64,000 nt of DNA, from assembly GCA_963277665.1 (NCBI GenBank), contig OY728133.1, positions 393,651,962 to 393,715,961 on the forward strand, given 5' to 3'. How positions within the stretch are numbered: position 1 is the stretch's first letter; each line of letters begins with the position of its first letter. The translations under genes were made by a program, and so were the position numbers. The notes beneath the pieces are model-generated. The model was not told where the DNA came from, made no database searches, and was given only the letters and a program-made list of their open reading frames with translations. Shown piece by piece: positions 1-9,935 of the stretch. Origin of the DNA: Viscum album (lineage: Eukaryota; Streptophyta; Magnoliopsida; Santalales; Viscaceae).

Positions 1-1
1 G

Positions 2-160
2 CAGGAGGTGCACGAGGAGCAGATGAGTCTGTGGCAGCAGCAGCAGCATGAGCAGATGGAGTACATGCGCAGACATACTCGTGCATTAGGGATGGAGTTT
101 CCTCCACCAGCTCCTGCAGATCCTCCCCCTCCCCCTCCCCCTTCTCCTTCAGATCAGTGA
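2..160 (+). CDS. C-terminal tail of a CACTA accessory/transposase protein (partial)
   Basis: An open frame enters from the left edge and ends at TGA 158-160, giving about 52 residues. It starts with a Gln/Glu/Met-rich, probably helical stretch with four consecutive Gln, continues through YMRRHTRALGMEFPPP, and finishes in a proline-rich tail with a run of seven Pro. Coiled-coil and proline-rich C-termini are common in TNPA-like (Ptta/En/Spm) proteins of plant CACTA elements, and the frame lies about 1.1 kb from the CACTA terminus on the same strand. No catalytic domain is visible in this part. The start and most of the protein lie outside the window, so whether it is TNPA-like or the end of TNP2 cannot be decided. 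Family assignment rests mainly on position. Confidence 0.6.
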   Translation, partial: QEVHEEQMSLWQQQQHEQMEYMRRHTRALGMEFPPPAPADPPPPPPPSPSDQ

Positions 161-877
161 TTTTTTTTGATGTTATAAAGTTTGTGAATTCAAAATATAT
201 AATATTTTCTATTCAGAGTTTCTGTCTCTCTTATATATTGTATTATTTAATTTCTATTTCTTTTCAATAGTTTATTATTTATTTTATTAATAATAATATT
301 ATACTCAGTATTTTAATTATTTGTTTATTTTTTTTCAACTTTTGATAATTTTCATATTTTTATTTTCGAATTATTTTAATAATATTATATTCAATATTTT
401 TAATACATAAAAAGTTTCAAATATTTTATGTAAAATTATAATTTTTTAATTATTTATAATAATATGAATTCTTTATATTATTATTATTATATAATATTAT
501 AATATTAATATGATTAATAATATTATTCATATTATATAATAGTTAATATTTTTATATATATTAAAATTTTCAAATATTTTAATTTAATTATAATATTTTT
601 AATATGAATTATAATAATAATAATATTATTATAATATTAATATTTTTTTTTATTTTTTATAATTTTTTAATTATTTATAATAATATAAATTCTTTATATT
701 ATTATTATTATATAATATTATAATATTAATATGATTAATAATATTATTCATATTTTAGAATAATTATTATTTTTATATATACTAAAATTTTCAAATATTT
801 TAATATAATTATAATATTTTTTAATATGAATTATAATAGTATTAATATTTTATTTTTTTTATTTTTTATATTTATTT
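161..877. other. Very A/T-rich non-coding stretch of CACTA-1
   Basis: This spacer lies between the last coding exon of CACTA-1 and its subterminal repeats. It is almost pure A/T with many short TAATA runs. No reading frame or known motif is visible apart from the 221-bp duplication annotated separately. Confidence 0.7.
440..874. repeat. Two tandem copies of a 221-bp A/T-rich repeat
   Basis: The stretch beginning AATTTTTTAATTATTTATAA at 440 recurs at 661, and both copies continue with the same order of motifs: a TTATTATTATTATATAA run, GATTAATAATATTATTCATA, then a TTTTCAAATATTTTAAT stretch. The copies differ by scattered substitutions and by a shorter A/T run at the end of the second. Confidence 0.75.
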
Positions 878-1254
878 GCGACGGGCTGACGACCCGTCGC
901 AAAAGGTAATTACGATGGGCCCATCACAAATACTTAATATATTTTTTGAATATTTTTTTATACTTATTTGAAACGGTACGAGTAACCCGACACAAATAGC
1001 ATTTGCGACGGTCCCGTCCCAAATGTTTATTTTTTGTACTTAGTTGCGACGAGTTGCTCATCCCACCGCAAATACCATTTGCGACGGTCCCGTCGTAAAT
1101 AACTATTTAAAGATTTTGTTAAATACATCGACTAGTATTAGCGACGGTCCCGCCGCAAATAGATTTAGTTGCGACGCCGTTTTCCGCAACGGGCCATTTG
1201 CGACGGACCCCCGTTGCAAATGGCCCGTCGCAAAATAGCCTATTTCCAGTAGTG
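878..1254 (+). repeat. CACTA-1 subterminal repeats and terminal inverted repeat
   Basis: Short GCGACGG/CCGTCGC motifs recur in both orientations, for example the hairpin with GCGACGGG and CCCGTCGC arms at 878-900, and further copies near 1003, 1080, 1140, 1168, 1199 and 1225. Subterminal motif arrays of this type bind the TNPA-like protein in characterised CACTA elements. The block ends in the 12-base terminal repeat at 1243-1254. Confidence 0.85.
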
Positions 1255-1918
1255 GTGGTAGTGAAAGTGGTGATGTTGTGAGTTGGTTAGTGTTTGGTTA
1301 TTTATCCATAGGTTGGGCTTGTGTGTATGATTATATGTATATACTTATATATTCCTTGTGATTTCTATATGCACCCCACTCACGTCAAGCACCATGTTCT
1401 GACACCCACATAGTCATGCAGGGGCATTTTTTTCCAACATCTGGTGAGGAGGAAGGAAGGATGGGTACCCACTCTTTCCCACTCTCTCTTCTAGGATATG
1501 TAGGTATTTCATAGACTGTGATGGTCAGAGATTTGTTAGTGCACTAGATGATGGTTGTGATATCCCAGGTGTCTTTAAGTGAGTTTTGATGTGTCCATGC
1601 TTGTGGGGAGGAGAGATCATGTGTCTTTGAGTGAGATGTGACATAGACCAGGTGTCTATGAGTAGGATGAAATGATATGAGGTGGATTATAGTTGGGGTT
1701 GTGTATGGTAGGAGGAGGGAATGAGGCTAATGTCCTTTATGTTCACGATACCCTACTACTATGGATATAGTTATGGATGTGTTCTGGCCTGATTTTCTTT
1801 TGTAAAGACATGATATGGTTATACTTGTGGGTTTCATGGTATACGATAAATATGGGAATGCCAAGATGTACAATGTTGGGGTGTGAGAGCAACATACCAG
1901 CGGGAAAGCGGTGTGGGG
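1255..1918 (+). repeat. gypsy-B 5' LTR, middle segment (left of the copia insertion)
   Basis: This segment aligns with 31244-31907 of the gypsy-B 3' LTR. Shared landmarks include GTGATGTTGT, ATTCCTTGTGATTTCTA and the GATACCCTACT motif. It is bounded on the left by CACTA-1 and on the right by the copia target duplication TGGGG (1914-1918). No gene is present. Divergence from the 3' LTR is obvious by eye, indicating an old element. Confidence 0.8.
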
Positions 1919-3868
1919 TGTTGGAGTTGGTGGCCTAGAACCAACTACTTTTTACTTTATTCATTAATAAATGCCTTATCACATCTTGATTGTTCTCCTG
2001 CGTGACAATGCATGTGATAATTTCCTAAGGACAGGTGTTGCATTAATGGGTCATAGCGGATCCCTTCTATGATGAGAACCCGGAAGTTCCATAACACTGT
2101 TCTTGAATATATGTTCTATGGCCGGATGATTTTATTTGAGGGACACAAATAATACAGGTCATTAGGGGTGAGGACTCATAAAACTTTGAGGCACCTTCTC
2201 ATGGTGTGCACCCTTGGTAATATCCTGGAGGATATTATGAGAACAAGACCCGCCAGTAGGAAATCCACATTTCATAGTGTCATTGGATGTTTCTATCTGT
2301 GGACATGTGTATTGGTCCTTAGACTTTAAGATTATTATTAATGGGTATTACAACTCACACACTTATATGTATTGATGAAAACTGTGATGACACACTGTTC
2401 ACAGTAAGGTAGGATACGTTGGGTGCGTCACGAGTAATACCGCATTAATATATAATGCGAGAAAGGATTTGTCCCTTCTGTTCCATAACGGAAGTAGATA
2501 TCTTAGGCCCTTTGATGGAATTGATATAGCCTAAATAAATCCATGGCCATGGTAAGGAATGGGAGAGTTCAATTCTGGAAAGTCAAAGAAAGAATAATTG
2601 AGCATGTGGGTTGATGACACTAGCCTACAACCCACTTGATTCGAGATATCCTGACAAAGGGATTATATTACACGGTAAGAGTTCGTATGAGGTGACACGT
2701 CATTGTGGAGTTAACTTCTTTCTCTATGGGTTCCTTGGCGTGTTGCTAGACGCTAACCATTGACTTTAGGCAGGCTCCGCCTAATGCCACTGAGAAAGAG
2801 GCCTAGAGGGTCACACACTAAGTGTGTCCATGTATCTCAGTTAAATATTAATTTAACATGTTAAATAAAGATTATTCCGGACTGTGGTTTAATAATTATT
2901 TAAGGATGCCTGATTGCATTTATTTCAACACTAATTATTATAGAGAATATATTATGGGTGAAATAATATATTTATTATAGAGTAATGCAGTTACATTTAT
3001 TTAAGAAATAAATAGCCATTACTTAAGGTCTAATAAATGTGTAGGATGAGATAAAGAAAAGTGGAAAATAAAAGTACACGCCGTGTATATTTAATATACA
3101 CACCGTGTAGTTTTATGGAAAACAAGTACATGCCGTGTATTAATTATTACACGGCGTGTAGTTTTTCTAGTTGGGATTTTGAGGAAATAATATCATTATT
3201 TTGATATTAATTATAATCAGCGTGGGCGCATGTCAATGAATTAATCATTCGACATGGGGGTTTTCAATAAGGGTTAATGAAATAAATAAAATGCATAACG
3301 CGTTTATTTATTTTCATAACTCTATGGCCTCAAACACGATTATAAATATCCTCACAACCCCAACACTTTTCAATCAATCATTGTGCACAACAATTCTGGA
3401 GAATTATTTCAAGGATGAAAGAACTCCTTCCTCCAAGAGCGCTCTCAAGACCAAGATACCAAGGCGATCGAAGGCGGACATCACAAGCGAAGGCTCTTCC
3501 ACGCTAGCACCCAGAGATCCCTTCAGCGACGTCCGGAGATACGTGGCACACATGTGGATCACCGCTAGAGGAATCCTACACTTGGATTCTATGACGCAAT
3601 GACGGATCACATGATCGTGACCAGATACATCAATGAAGAAAGAATTCCACCAAGGTAATTCTTGTGAATTAATTAAATTAATTATAACCAACATATGATG
3701 ATCCTATCTCTATGGTTCTAGGATTCCCTCTTAAGTTTTTCATTATTCGTTATATTTCGAAGATTCGGCGTTTTAAATCATGACGAATCTTGGATTGAAC
3801 CTTGCTTACTGTTAAAATTAAAGTTAGGAAAACCCACCAACGTGATTCCGCTGTGCTCGGAACCTACA
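1919..3868 (+). repeat. Copia 5' LTR (1950 bp)
   Basis: The LTR begins TGTTGGAGTTGG and ends CCTACA directly before the primer site. It holds a TATA box at 3341 and four ACACGCCGTGT-like palindromes at 3075-3160. Divergence from the 3' LTR is uneven: roughly 7% in the first 200 bases, but only one mismatch in 3157-3718. Apparent frames at 3291-3602 (+) and 3404-3694 (-) occur unchanged in both LTRs and are best read as promoter/R/U5 sequence, not genes. Confidence 0.95.
3341..3348 (+). promoter_or_regulatory. Copia LTR TATA box
   Basis: TATAAATA lies in the last third of the 5' LTR and is followed by C/A-rich sequence that would hold the transcription start. The same box is at 11358 in the 3' LTR. 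Position and context fit the U3/R junction of a plant LTR promoter. Confidence 0.7.
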
Positions 3869-3870
3869 AG

Positions 3871-3881
3871 TGGTATCAGAG
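3871..3881 (+). other. Copia primer binding site (tRNA-iMet)
   Basis: TGGTATCAGAG begins two bases after the LTR end. It matches the complement of the 3' end of plant initiator tRNA-Met, the usual primer for plant copia elements. Confidence 0.95.
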
Positions 3882-6022
3882 TGGTCATATCATTGATTAT
3901 AATTATTTAGTTTTTTGTTGGTGATTTACGCATTAAATAATTTAGTTGTTTTCAATTCAAGTTTAATCGTTCTGGAAATATGAATCTCGAGATCTGTTCC
4001 TCCTCCCTCGTTTCTCGTTCACCTCACAGAAATGAATTTTTCTTTTAATTTTGATTAAAATAAAATAGAGGAACTCATCCGGAGGAGCCAAATGTTTCTG
4101 GCCGTACAACACCAGAATACACGACATGTATTCGGAAGTACACGCCGTGTAGTCTAGGTTCAATGCATTGAATGATCTTCCAAATCAGGCCGTGTATTGG
4201 AGTATACCTATGCCATTTATGATACTGTGTGTTGACCAGGAACAAGTGGCACACGGTTTCCGAATTACATGCCGTGTGGTCCAACTGAACACAGCGTGTA
4301 GTCCCTTCGGGTTCGGGTTGGACCGTGTACCCCGTACATGGCTTACCCGACTGGAAACCATGTAACATGGAAACTACACGGCATGTGTCCCAAAGAACAC
4401 GCCGTGTACTCCGAAAATTTCCAAAGTTCATTAACACGCCATGTCCCCGGGTGTGTACTTCGGATGGACGGTGAAGAAAAGTACACGCCGTGTAGTCGGA
4501 ACTACACGCCGTGTACTCACCCAAATTATGCAGATTTATTAAAATTTAATATTATATTATACAAACCCTTGAGACGTGTACCATGGTGCAAGCGTAAAGC
4601 TGAGGCAAAACACGTGATAGGTGTTTTATATATACGTGTTTAATTTAATATCTGCGTAATGAATGGGAATTCACCGGGTTGCCTCCAAGGTACAAGTTAC
4701 GTACAAGGATAATTTTAAATGAATTTATTTGTTTAAAATTATGATGGATGAGAATCTCAAGGAAGTTCAGAAAAGGGTTTAAGATAAAAGGATTGATTAA
4801 TTGATTCGAGCGTGATTTATCTTAAACAAGAACGATTAAAGAATTGAATTCTAGTTTTATTTATGCGTAAATATCGTTGCATGTATGGATGATCATGATT
4901 TAGACTGAGACCTTTGTATGTGAATGGTTTCTTTTAATTTATTTATTTAAATTAAATTTGTTGGCCTGTGAGCCATCTCCTTATTAATATGCAGGGCCTG
5001 CACGCCCAAGGATTCTTTTATGTAAAACCCCCTTTTTACCCCTCACCTGCGTGTGAGATAAATGCATATGTAATGGATGGAGCTCCCAAGCTAGTGGAGG
5101 CGGCTCAAGTCAGGAGCCAAGGTGAAACCAATCCAAGGAGATATAAAGGTGGACAGGTGGAAAGCTGTAAACACGAACCCGAAAGGTTCAAGGTGTTTCT
5201 CCCCTAGGTCTTGGGTTAGTTTATCAACCGCTAGATAAACTAACCAATAGAAAAAGATCATGATCATACCATTTATTTTATTTCTGTCAGTTGCATGGTT
5301 TATTTATTGTCGGTGTGTTGTCACGATCACACAATTAATGAATTAAACGAGCATGCAAGATGGAACTAAAATAAAATTGGCTTATACGTAAATATTATCT
5401 TATACATGGTTAATCACTTTAGTATATCCCACTTAATATTAAAAATCATGTAATAAAAGATAATAAATTTGAAATTTACGTATAAGGATAAAATCCCTCA
5501 AAGAAATATTAAGTCGGTATAGCCTTCCATAATCTTGGTTAGAATCGAACCATAGTTCAAAGTGCTTGACCAACCCTAGTTGGGGTGCTTTCAATTATTA
5601 GGGAATTATAATTCAAGGTTTTGGGTTGAATTGACTTGGTTTACATCAAGGGTTAACTGCCACAACATGACTTGGTGTGACCAAGAGGCAAAGGTTGAGG
5701 AAATCCAATATAAAAGGATTTCAGGATTGGGGAGTCCACTCAGCGGATCAAGGAGTTGCGAGTTAATGCAGTTGACATTTAGAATGCCTACCTAAAACCC
5801 TTAAATTTGCTTGACCAACCCTAGTTGGGGTAATGCAAAGGGAAATATGGATCCTTACCACTAAAATATTCAGGAAATAGAATATTCCTAAGTCAATGGT
5901 GAGGGATATTGGATTTCGATAAAATAGTGGGTGACTAATAAGTATTAATTAATTTATTTGTCTCAGTTTTGTAATAAAGTACTAAACCTTTGATCATCTT
6001 AATTTGTAGAAACGACAAGAAA
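3882..6022 (+). other. Long untranslated leader of the copia element
   Basis: About 2.1 kb separates the primer site from the gag start, much longer than the leader of most copia elements. It holds the palindrome cluster at 4119-4517 and a perfect 24-bp direct repeat at 5563-5586 and 5808-5831 (core CTTGACCAACCCTAGTTGGG). Frames seen at 4075-4643 on either strand are by-products of the palindromes. No domain is recognisable. Confidence 0.75.
4119..4517. repeat. Cluster of ACACGCCGTGT-type palindromes
   Basis: At least nine near-copies of an 11-13-base palindrome (consensus TACACGCCGTGTA, variants with CATG, GCGT or CCAT centres) occur near 4119, 4138, 4265, 4288, 4373, 4396, 4431, 4481 and 4503. 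The same motif is in both copia LTRs (3075-3160; 11089-11178) and, more decayed, in the LTR of gypsy-B (29885-30017). Each copy could fold as a small RNA hairpin or bind a dimeric protein; function is unknown. Confidence 0.85.
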
Positions 6023-6796
6023 ATGAATTCAAACATATCATTGCGAACCATACCCGAGAAGGAAAACCTTCTCACCAGCACCAATTTCCAAGAGTGGCAG
6101 AGGCGTTTATGCGTCATCCTTCACCATGAAAGGAAATTGTATGTGCTGGAAGAGCCTATTCTAGTTGCGCCCGGGAAAGAGGACAGTGATGAGTAATTAT
6201 CTCTCTATATGAAACACATGGATGATGCCACAGATGTCCAGTGTTTCATGCTATCATCCATGTCCAATGAGCTCTTGAAGGAACATGAAAACATGGACGC
6301 GTATAGCATGATGTCTCACCTTAAGGATCTCTACCAAGAGAAGGTGATACAAGAGAGATATGAGATCTCCAATGCTTTGTTTACAACTAAGCTTGTAGAG
6401 TCTATGCCAGCTGGGCCTCATGTAGTCAAGCTTATTGGCTACATTGAACGTCTGGACATCTTAGGGATTAAATTCCCAAATGAGTTGCGTATAGATCTCA
6501 TCCTATCATCACTGCCCAAGACCTTATCTAGCTTCATTGTCAATTATAACATGAGAGGCAATGAGAAGAGTCTATCAGAGCTTCTGACCTTGATTCGCCA
6601 GGTATACAAGGACATGGGGCGTGACAAACCTGCAGTTCTTATGGTGAACAAGAAAAGGAAGGACAAGGCAAAGGGGAAAAGACTTATAAACGGTCTGAAG
6701 CCCCTGAGCACCATCCCTCCAAGAAGGGGAAGATCCGGAGGCAGGTCAAGGAACGGGAGGCGGTGTGTTTTGCATGTGGCAAGCAAGGGCACTTGA
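6023..6796 (+). pseudogene. gag: Copia gag (capsid) pseudogene
   Basis: ATG at 6023 (MNSNISLRTIPEKENL) opens a typical plant copia Gag: the early motif TNFQEWQRRLCVILHHERK corresponds to the conserved W-containing capsid start, and ERYEISNALFTTKL, GHVVKLIGYIERL-like and ILSSLPKTLSSFIVNYNM match the rest of the retrotransposon Gag domain. The product would form the cytoplasmic particle that packages the RNA. TAA at 6194-6196 interrupts codon 58 in frame; reading continues in the same frame from 6209. Near 6700-6763 the frame shifts, so the basic linker (KKRKDKAKGK, then RRGRSGGRSR) runs to a false TGA at 6796 while the zinc knuckle lies in the frame of protease. Broken copy. Confidence 0.9.
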
Positions 6797-8355
6797 AGAG
6801 GAAATTCACCTAGAAGTGTGGGGATGCTAAAGGTGCATTCGTTATCAAGTGTAATATTTCTATTTCTACACATTGGGTATTAGATACAGCTTGTGGAGAT
6901 CACATCAGTATTCAATTGCAGGAACCAAGTAGATTTAGAAAGATTTCTAGAGGAGAGGTGGATCTTCGAGCTGCCAATGGTGCAAGGCTTCCTGCGTTGG
7001 CTATTGGCGATTACCACCTCTCATTGCCAACTGGGATGATTTTGGTTTTACATAACTGTTATTATGTGACTAGTGTTACCAAGAACATAATTTCTATATC
7101 TTGTTTGGATATAGATGGATTTATTTTCAAGTTTGGAAATAAGGGTTGTCTCTTTTATAAGAACAACGTATGTTATGGTATGACACATTTAAATAATGGT
7201 TTGTATGTATTAAATTATGAAAACCAAGTGTTGGAAATCGATAATGAAAAAAACTCACATGACTCATACATCACCCAGTTGTGGCATCATCGTCTCGATC
7301 ATGTGAACGAGAAGCGCTTGAAAAAGCTCTGTCAAGATGGCTATTTAGACTCTACTGAGCTAAAACCACTTGATAGATGTCACGCTTATTTACAAGGAAA
7401 AATGACCAAGCCTCCTTTTGGTGGATAGGGTGAAAGGGCCACAGAGCTTCTAGGATTGGTACACACGAATGTGTGTGGACCATTTATAGTAGAAACTAGA
7501 GGTGGATATTCTTACTTCATTACTTTTACTGATGATTTGAGTAGATATGGATATGTCTACTTAATGAGGTATAAGTCAGAGGCCTTAGAGAAATTTAAGG
7601 AATTCAAGAATGAAGTAGAGAATCATCTTGGTAAGAAGATAAAGAAACTTCGATCGGATCGAGGTGGAGAATATCTGAACCAAGAGTTCATCGATATTCT
7701 ACAGGAGTCTGGGATTCTATCTCAGCTCACTCCTCCTTATACACCACAGTGGAACAGTGTAAGTTAAAGGAGGAACCACACCTTGTTGGACATGGTGAGG
7801 TTGATGATGAGTCATGCAGATCTTTCATTATCCTTTTGGGGATATTCATTACAAACTGCAACATACACATTAAACCGAGTACCAACTAAGGAGGAAAATG
7901 GAATTCTATCTGAGTTATTGAATGGAAGGAAACCCACTTTGTCTCACACACGTGTATGGGGATGCGAGACGTTTGTTAAGGCCTTCTCAGGAAACAAACT
8001 AGCACCTCGGGGCACGAGGTGTATCTTTATAGGATATCCCAAGGAAACTAAAGGATATTACCTATATAACCCTTCAGATAAGAAAGTGACTATCACCAGA
8101 CAAGCCGTCTTTCTTGAGAGGGAACACATCCTCAAGAAGGATAGTGGGAGCAATATTGACTTCAATGAAGTTGATGCTAAAGATACACAGGAGTTGGTAC
8201 AAGAACAAGTTCCACAGGTCCCCGTGGAAGAGGTTCCAGAAACACAAGTACTGCATAGGAGCTCAAGAGAGGTAAGGGAACCAGAGAGATTTGGTTTCCT
8301 AGTCACCGAGGATGGTGAATCATTATTGTTGGAAAATGATGAACCTATATCCTAA
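6763..8355 (+). pseudogene. pol: Copia zinc knuckle, protease and integrase pseudogene
   Basis: After the frameshift the frame continues with a CX2CX4H zinc knuckle (VCFACGKQGHLKRKF; the last Cys is replaced by Phe), then the protease core WVLDTACGDHI, where DTA replaces the usual DSG-type active site. Integrase follows: WHHRLDHVNEKRLKKL is the HHCC zinc site (its second Cys of the CxxC pair is changed to Tyr), then LVHTNVCGPF, YFITFTDDLSRYGYVY (first catalytic Asp), LRSDRGGEY (second Asp) and TPPYTPQWN, ending with the GKR-type tail FVKAFSGNK and RCIFIGYP. In-frame stops are at 6811, 7426, 7765 and 8353. The order PR-IN before RT defines Ty1/copia. The catalytic Glu region lies just after the stop at 7765. 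Confidence 0.93.
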
Positions 8356-9921
8356 AAGGAAGAATTTGAAAGATCAGAAGCTGTAAGATGGCTAGAAGCT
8401 ATGAATTCTGAGATGGATTCCATATATCAGAACCAAGTTTGGGTTCTGGTCGATGAGCCAGTTGATGTAAAACCTGTTGGATGCAAATGGGTATTCAAGA
8501 GAAAGATGGACATGGAAGGTCAATTTAGCACCTATAAAGCAAGGCTAATGGATAAAGGGTTTAGACAATGTCAAGTAATTGACTATGATGAAACCCTCTC
8601 ACCAGTTTCCATGTTTAAATCCATAAGAATCATACTTTCTATAGCAGCTTACCAAGACTATGAGGTTTGGTAGATGGATGTCAAAACAACATTCCTTAAC
8701 AGGAACCTTCAAGAAGATGTCTATATGACACAACCAGAAGGGTTTGTGACACCAGGTGAATCCAAATGGGTTTTCAAGTTGTATAAATACATTTATGGAT
8801 TAAATCAAGCATCCAGATCATGGAACATTCGATTTGATGAATCCATAAAGAAATTTGGGTTCATTAAAAATGAATGTGAGCCATGTGTTTATAAACGGTT
8901 TAATGGGAATGCGATCGTTATCCTTGTAGTATATGTTGACAACATATTGCTTATTGGAAATGATGTACCAGTATTACAGTCAGTTAAGGACTGGTTGAAC
9001 AAGTGTTTATCCATGAAGGACTTGGGTGAAACAACCTACATTCTAGGGATCAAGATCATTCGTGATAGATCCAAGAGGCTTCTTGGACTAATTCAGAGTA
9101 CATACATTGACCAGATACTAAAGAGATTTAGTATAGAACAATCCAAGAGGGGATTGGTTCCAGTGTCACATGTGATACATATTTCTAAGAAAATGTGTCC
9201 TCAGACACAACAAGAGAAAGATAGAATGAGTAAGATCCCATACGCTTCAGCTATAGGATCCATCATGTATTTCATGTTATGTACCAGGCTTGATGTTGCT
9301 TATGCACTGAGCATGGTAGGTAGATATCAAGCAGATCTAGGAGAACAACATTGGACTACTGTTAAGAATATCCTTAAGTATCTGAGAAGAACTAAGGATA
9401 TGTTCCTGGTGTATGGAGGAGACGAGGAGCTTGTCATCAGAGGGTATGCTGATGCTGGTTTTCAAACAGATCATAATGATCTGAAGTTACAATCTGGATA
9501 TGTTTTCTGTATCAATGGAGGAGCTGTGAGCTGGAAGAGTTCAAAGCAGCCAGTTGTTGCCGATTCTACAGCAGAGTCCGAATATATAGCGGCTTCTGAT
9601 GTAGCCAAGAAAGCTATTTGGATTTGGAACTTTGTCCAGGAGCTTGATGTGGTGCCTAGCAGTAAAGATCCCATTACACTGTATTGTGATAATATTGCAG
9701 CAATGGCTCTTGCAAAAGAACCACGGTCACATCAACGGACAAAGCACATACTCCAGAAGTATCACCTCTTGAGGGATTTCTATCAAAGGGGTGAAGTTGT
9801 AGTGAGCAGAGTGTCCACAGAAGAGAACGTGGCAGACCCCATGACTAAAGACCTATCTAATCAGAAGCATAAATATCATGTGAGAGCTAGCGGGTTAAAG
9901 GTTGTTAGCAGTTGGATCTAG
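8356..9921 (+). pseudogene. pol: Copia reverse transcriptase and RNase H pseudogene
   Basis: The RT begins SEAVRWLEAMNSEMDSIYQN and VGCKWVFKRKMD, both signatures of copia RT. TAG at 8671-8673 separates it from a 415-codon open stretch (8674-9921) starting MDVKTTFLN (normally DVKTAFLNG) and containing YIYGLNQASRSWN. The catalytic YVDD box reads YVDN, so the second Asp is lost. RNase H motifs follow: GYADAGFQTD, STAESEYIAASDVAKKAIW and CDNIAAMALAKEP, then RTKHILQKYHLLRD. The frame ends at TAG 9919, just before the polypurine tract. The long open stretch with a lost catalytic residue suggests moderate age. Enzymatically dead as written. Confidence 0.95.
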
Positions 9922-9924
9922 TCC

Positions 9925-9935
9925 AAGTGGGAGTC
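9925..9935 (+). other. Copia polypurine tract
   Basis: AAGTGGGAG followed by TC immediately precedes the 3' LTR. It is the standard plus-strand primer of plant copia elements. Confidence 0.9.

Larger units (their letters stand above)
1..1254 (+). mobile_element. CACTA-1, right end of an En/Spm-type DNA transposon
   Basis: The right terminus reads TTTCCAGTAGTG, the reverse complement of the classical CACTACTGGAAA end, at 1243-1254. It is preceded by GCGACGG-type subterminal repeats and by the tail of a transposon protein reading in the same direction. The next three bases, GTG (1255-1257), match GTG at 31244-31246 in the uninterrupted gypsy-B 3' LTR, so they are the target duplication. The left end lies outside the window. 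The element is inserted in the 5' LTR of gypsy-B. Confidence 0.9.

Noticed and set aside
3291..3694. Overlapping 103- and 96-codon frames in the copia LTR, identical in the other LTR
   Set aside because: They lie across the TATA box and R/U5 region; identity between LTRs is explained by one conversion tract. No domain is seen.
4075..4643. Frames with repeated YTAC or YTPC words on both strands in the copia leader
   Set aside because: The repeated words are translations of the ACACGCCGTGT palindromes.
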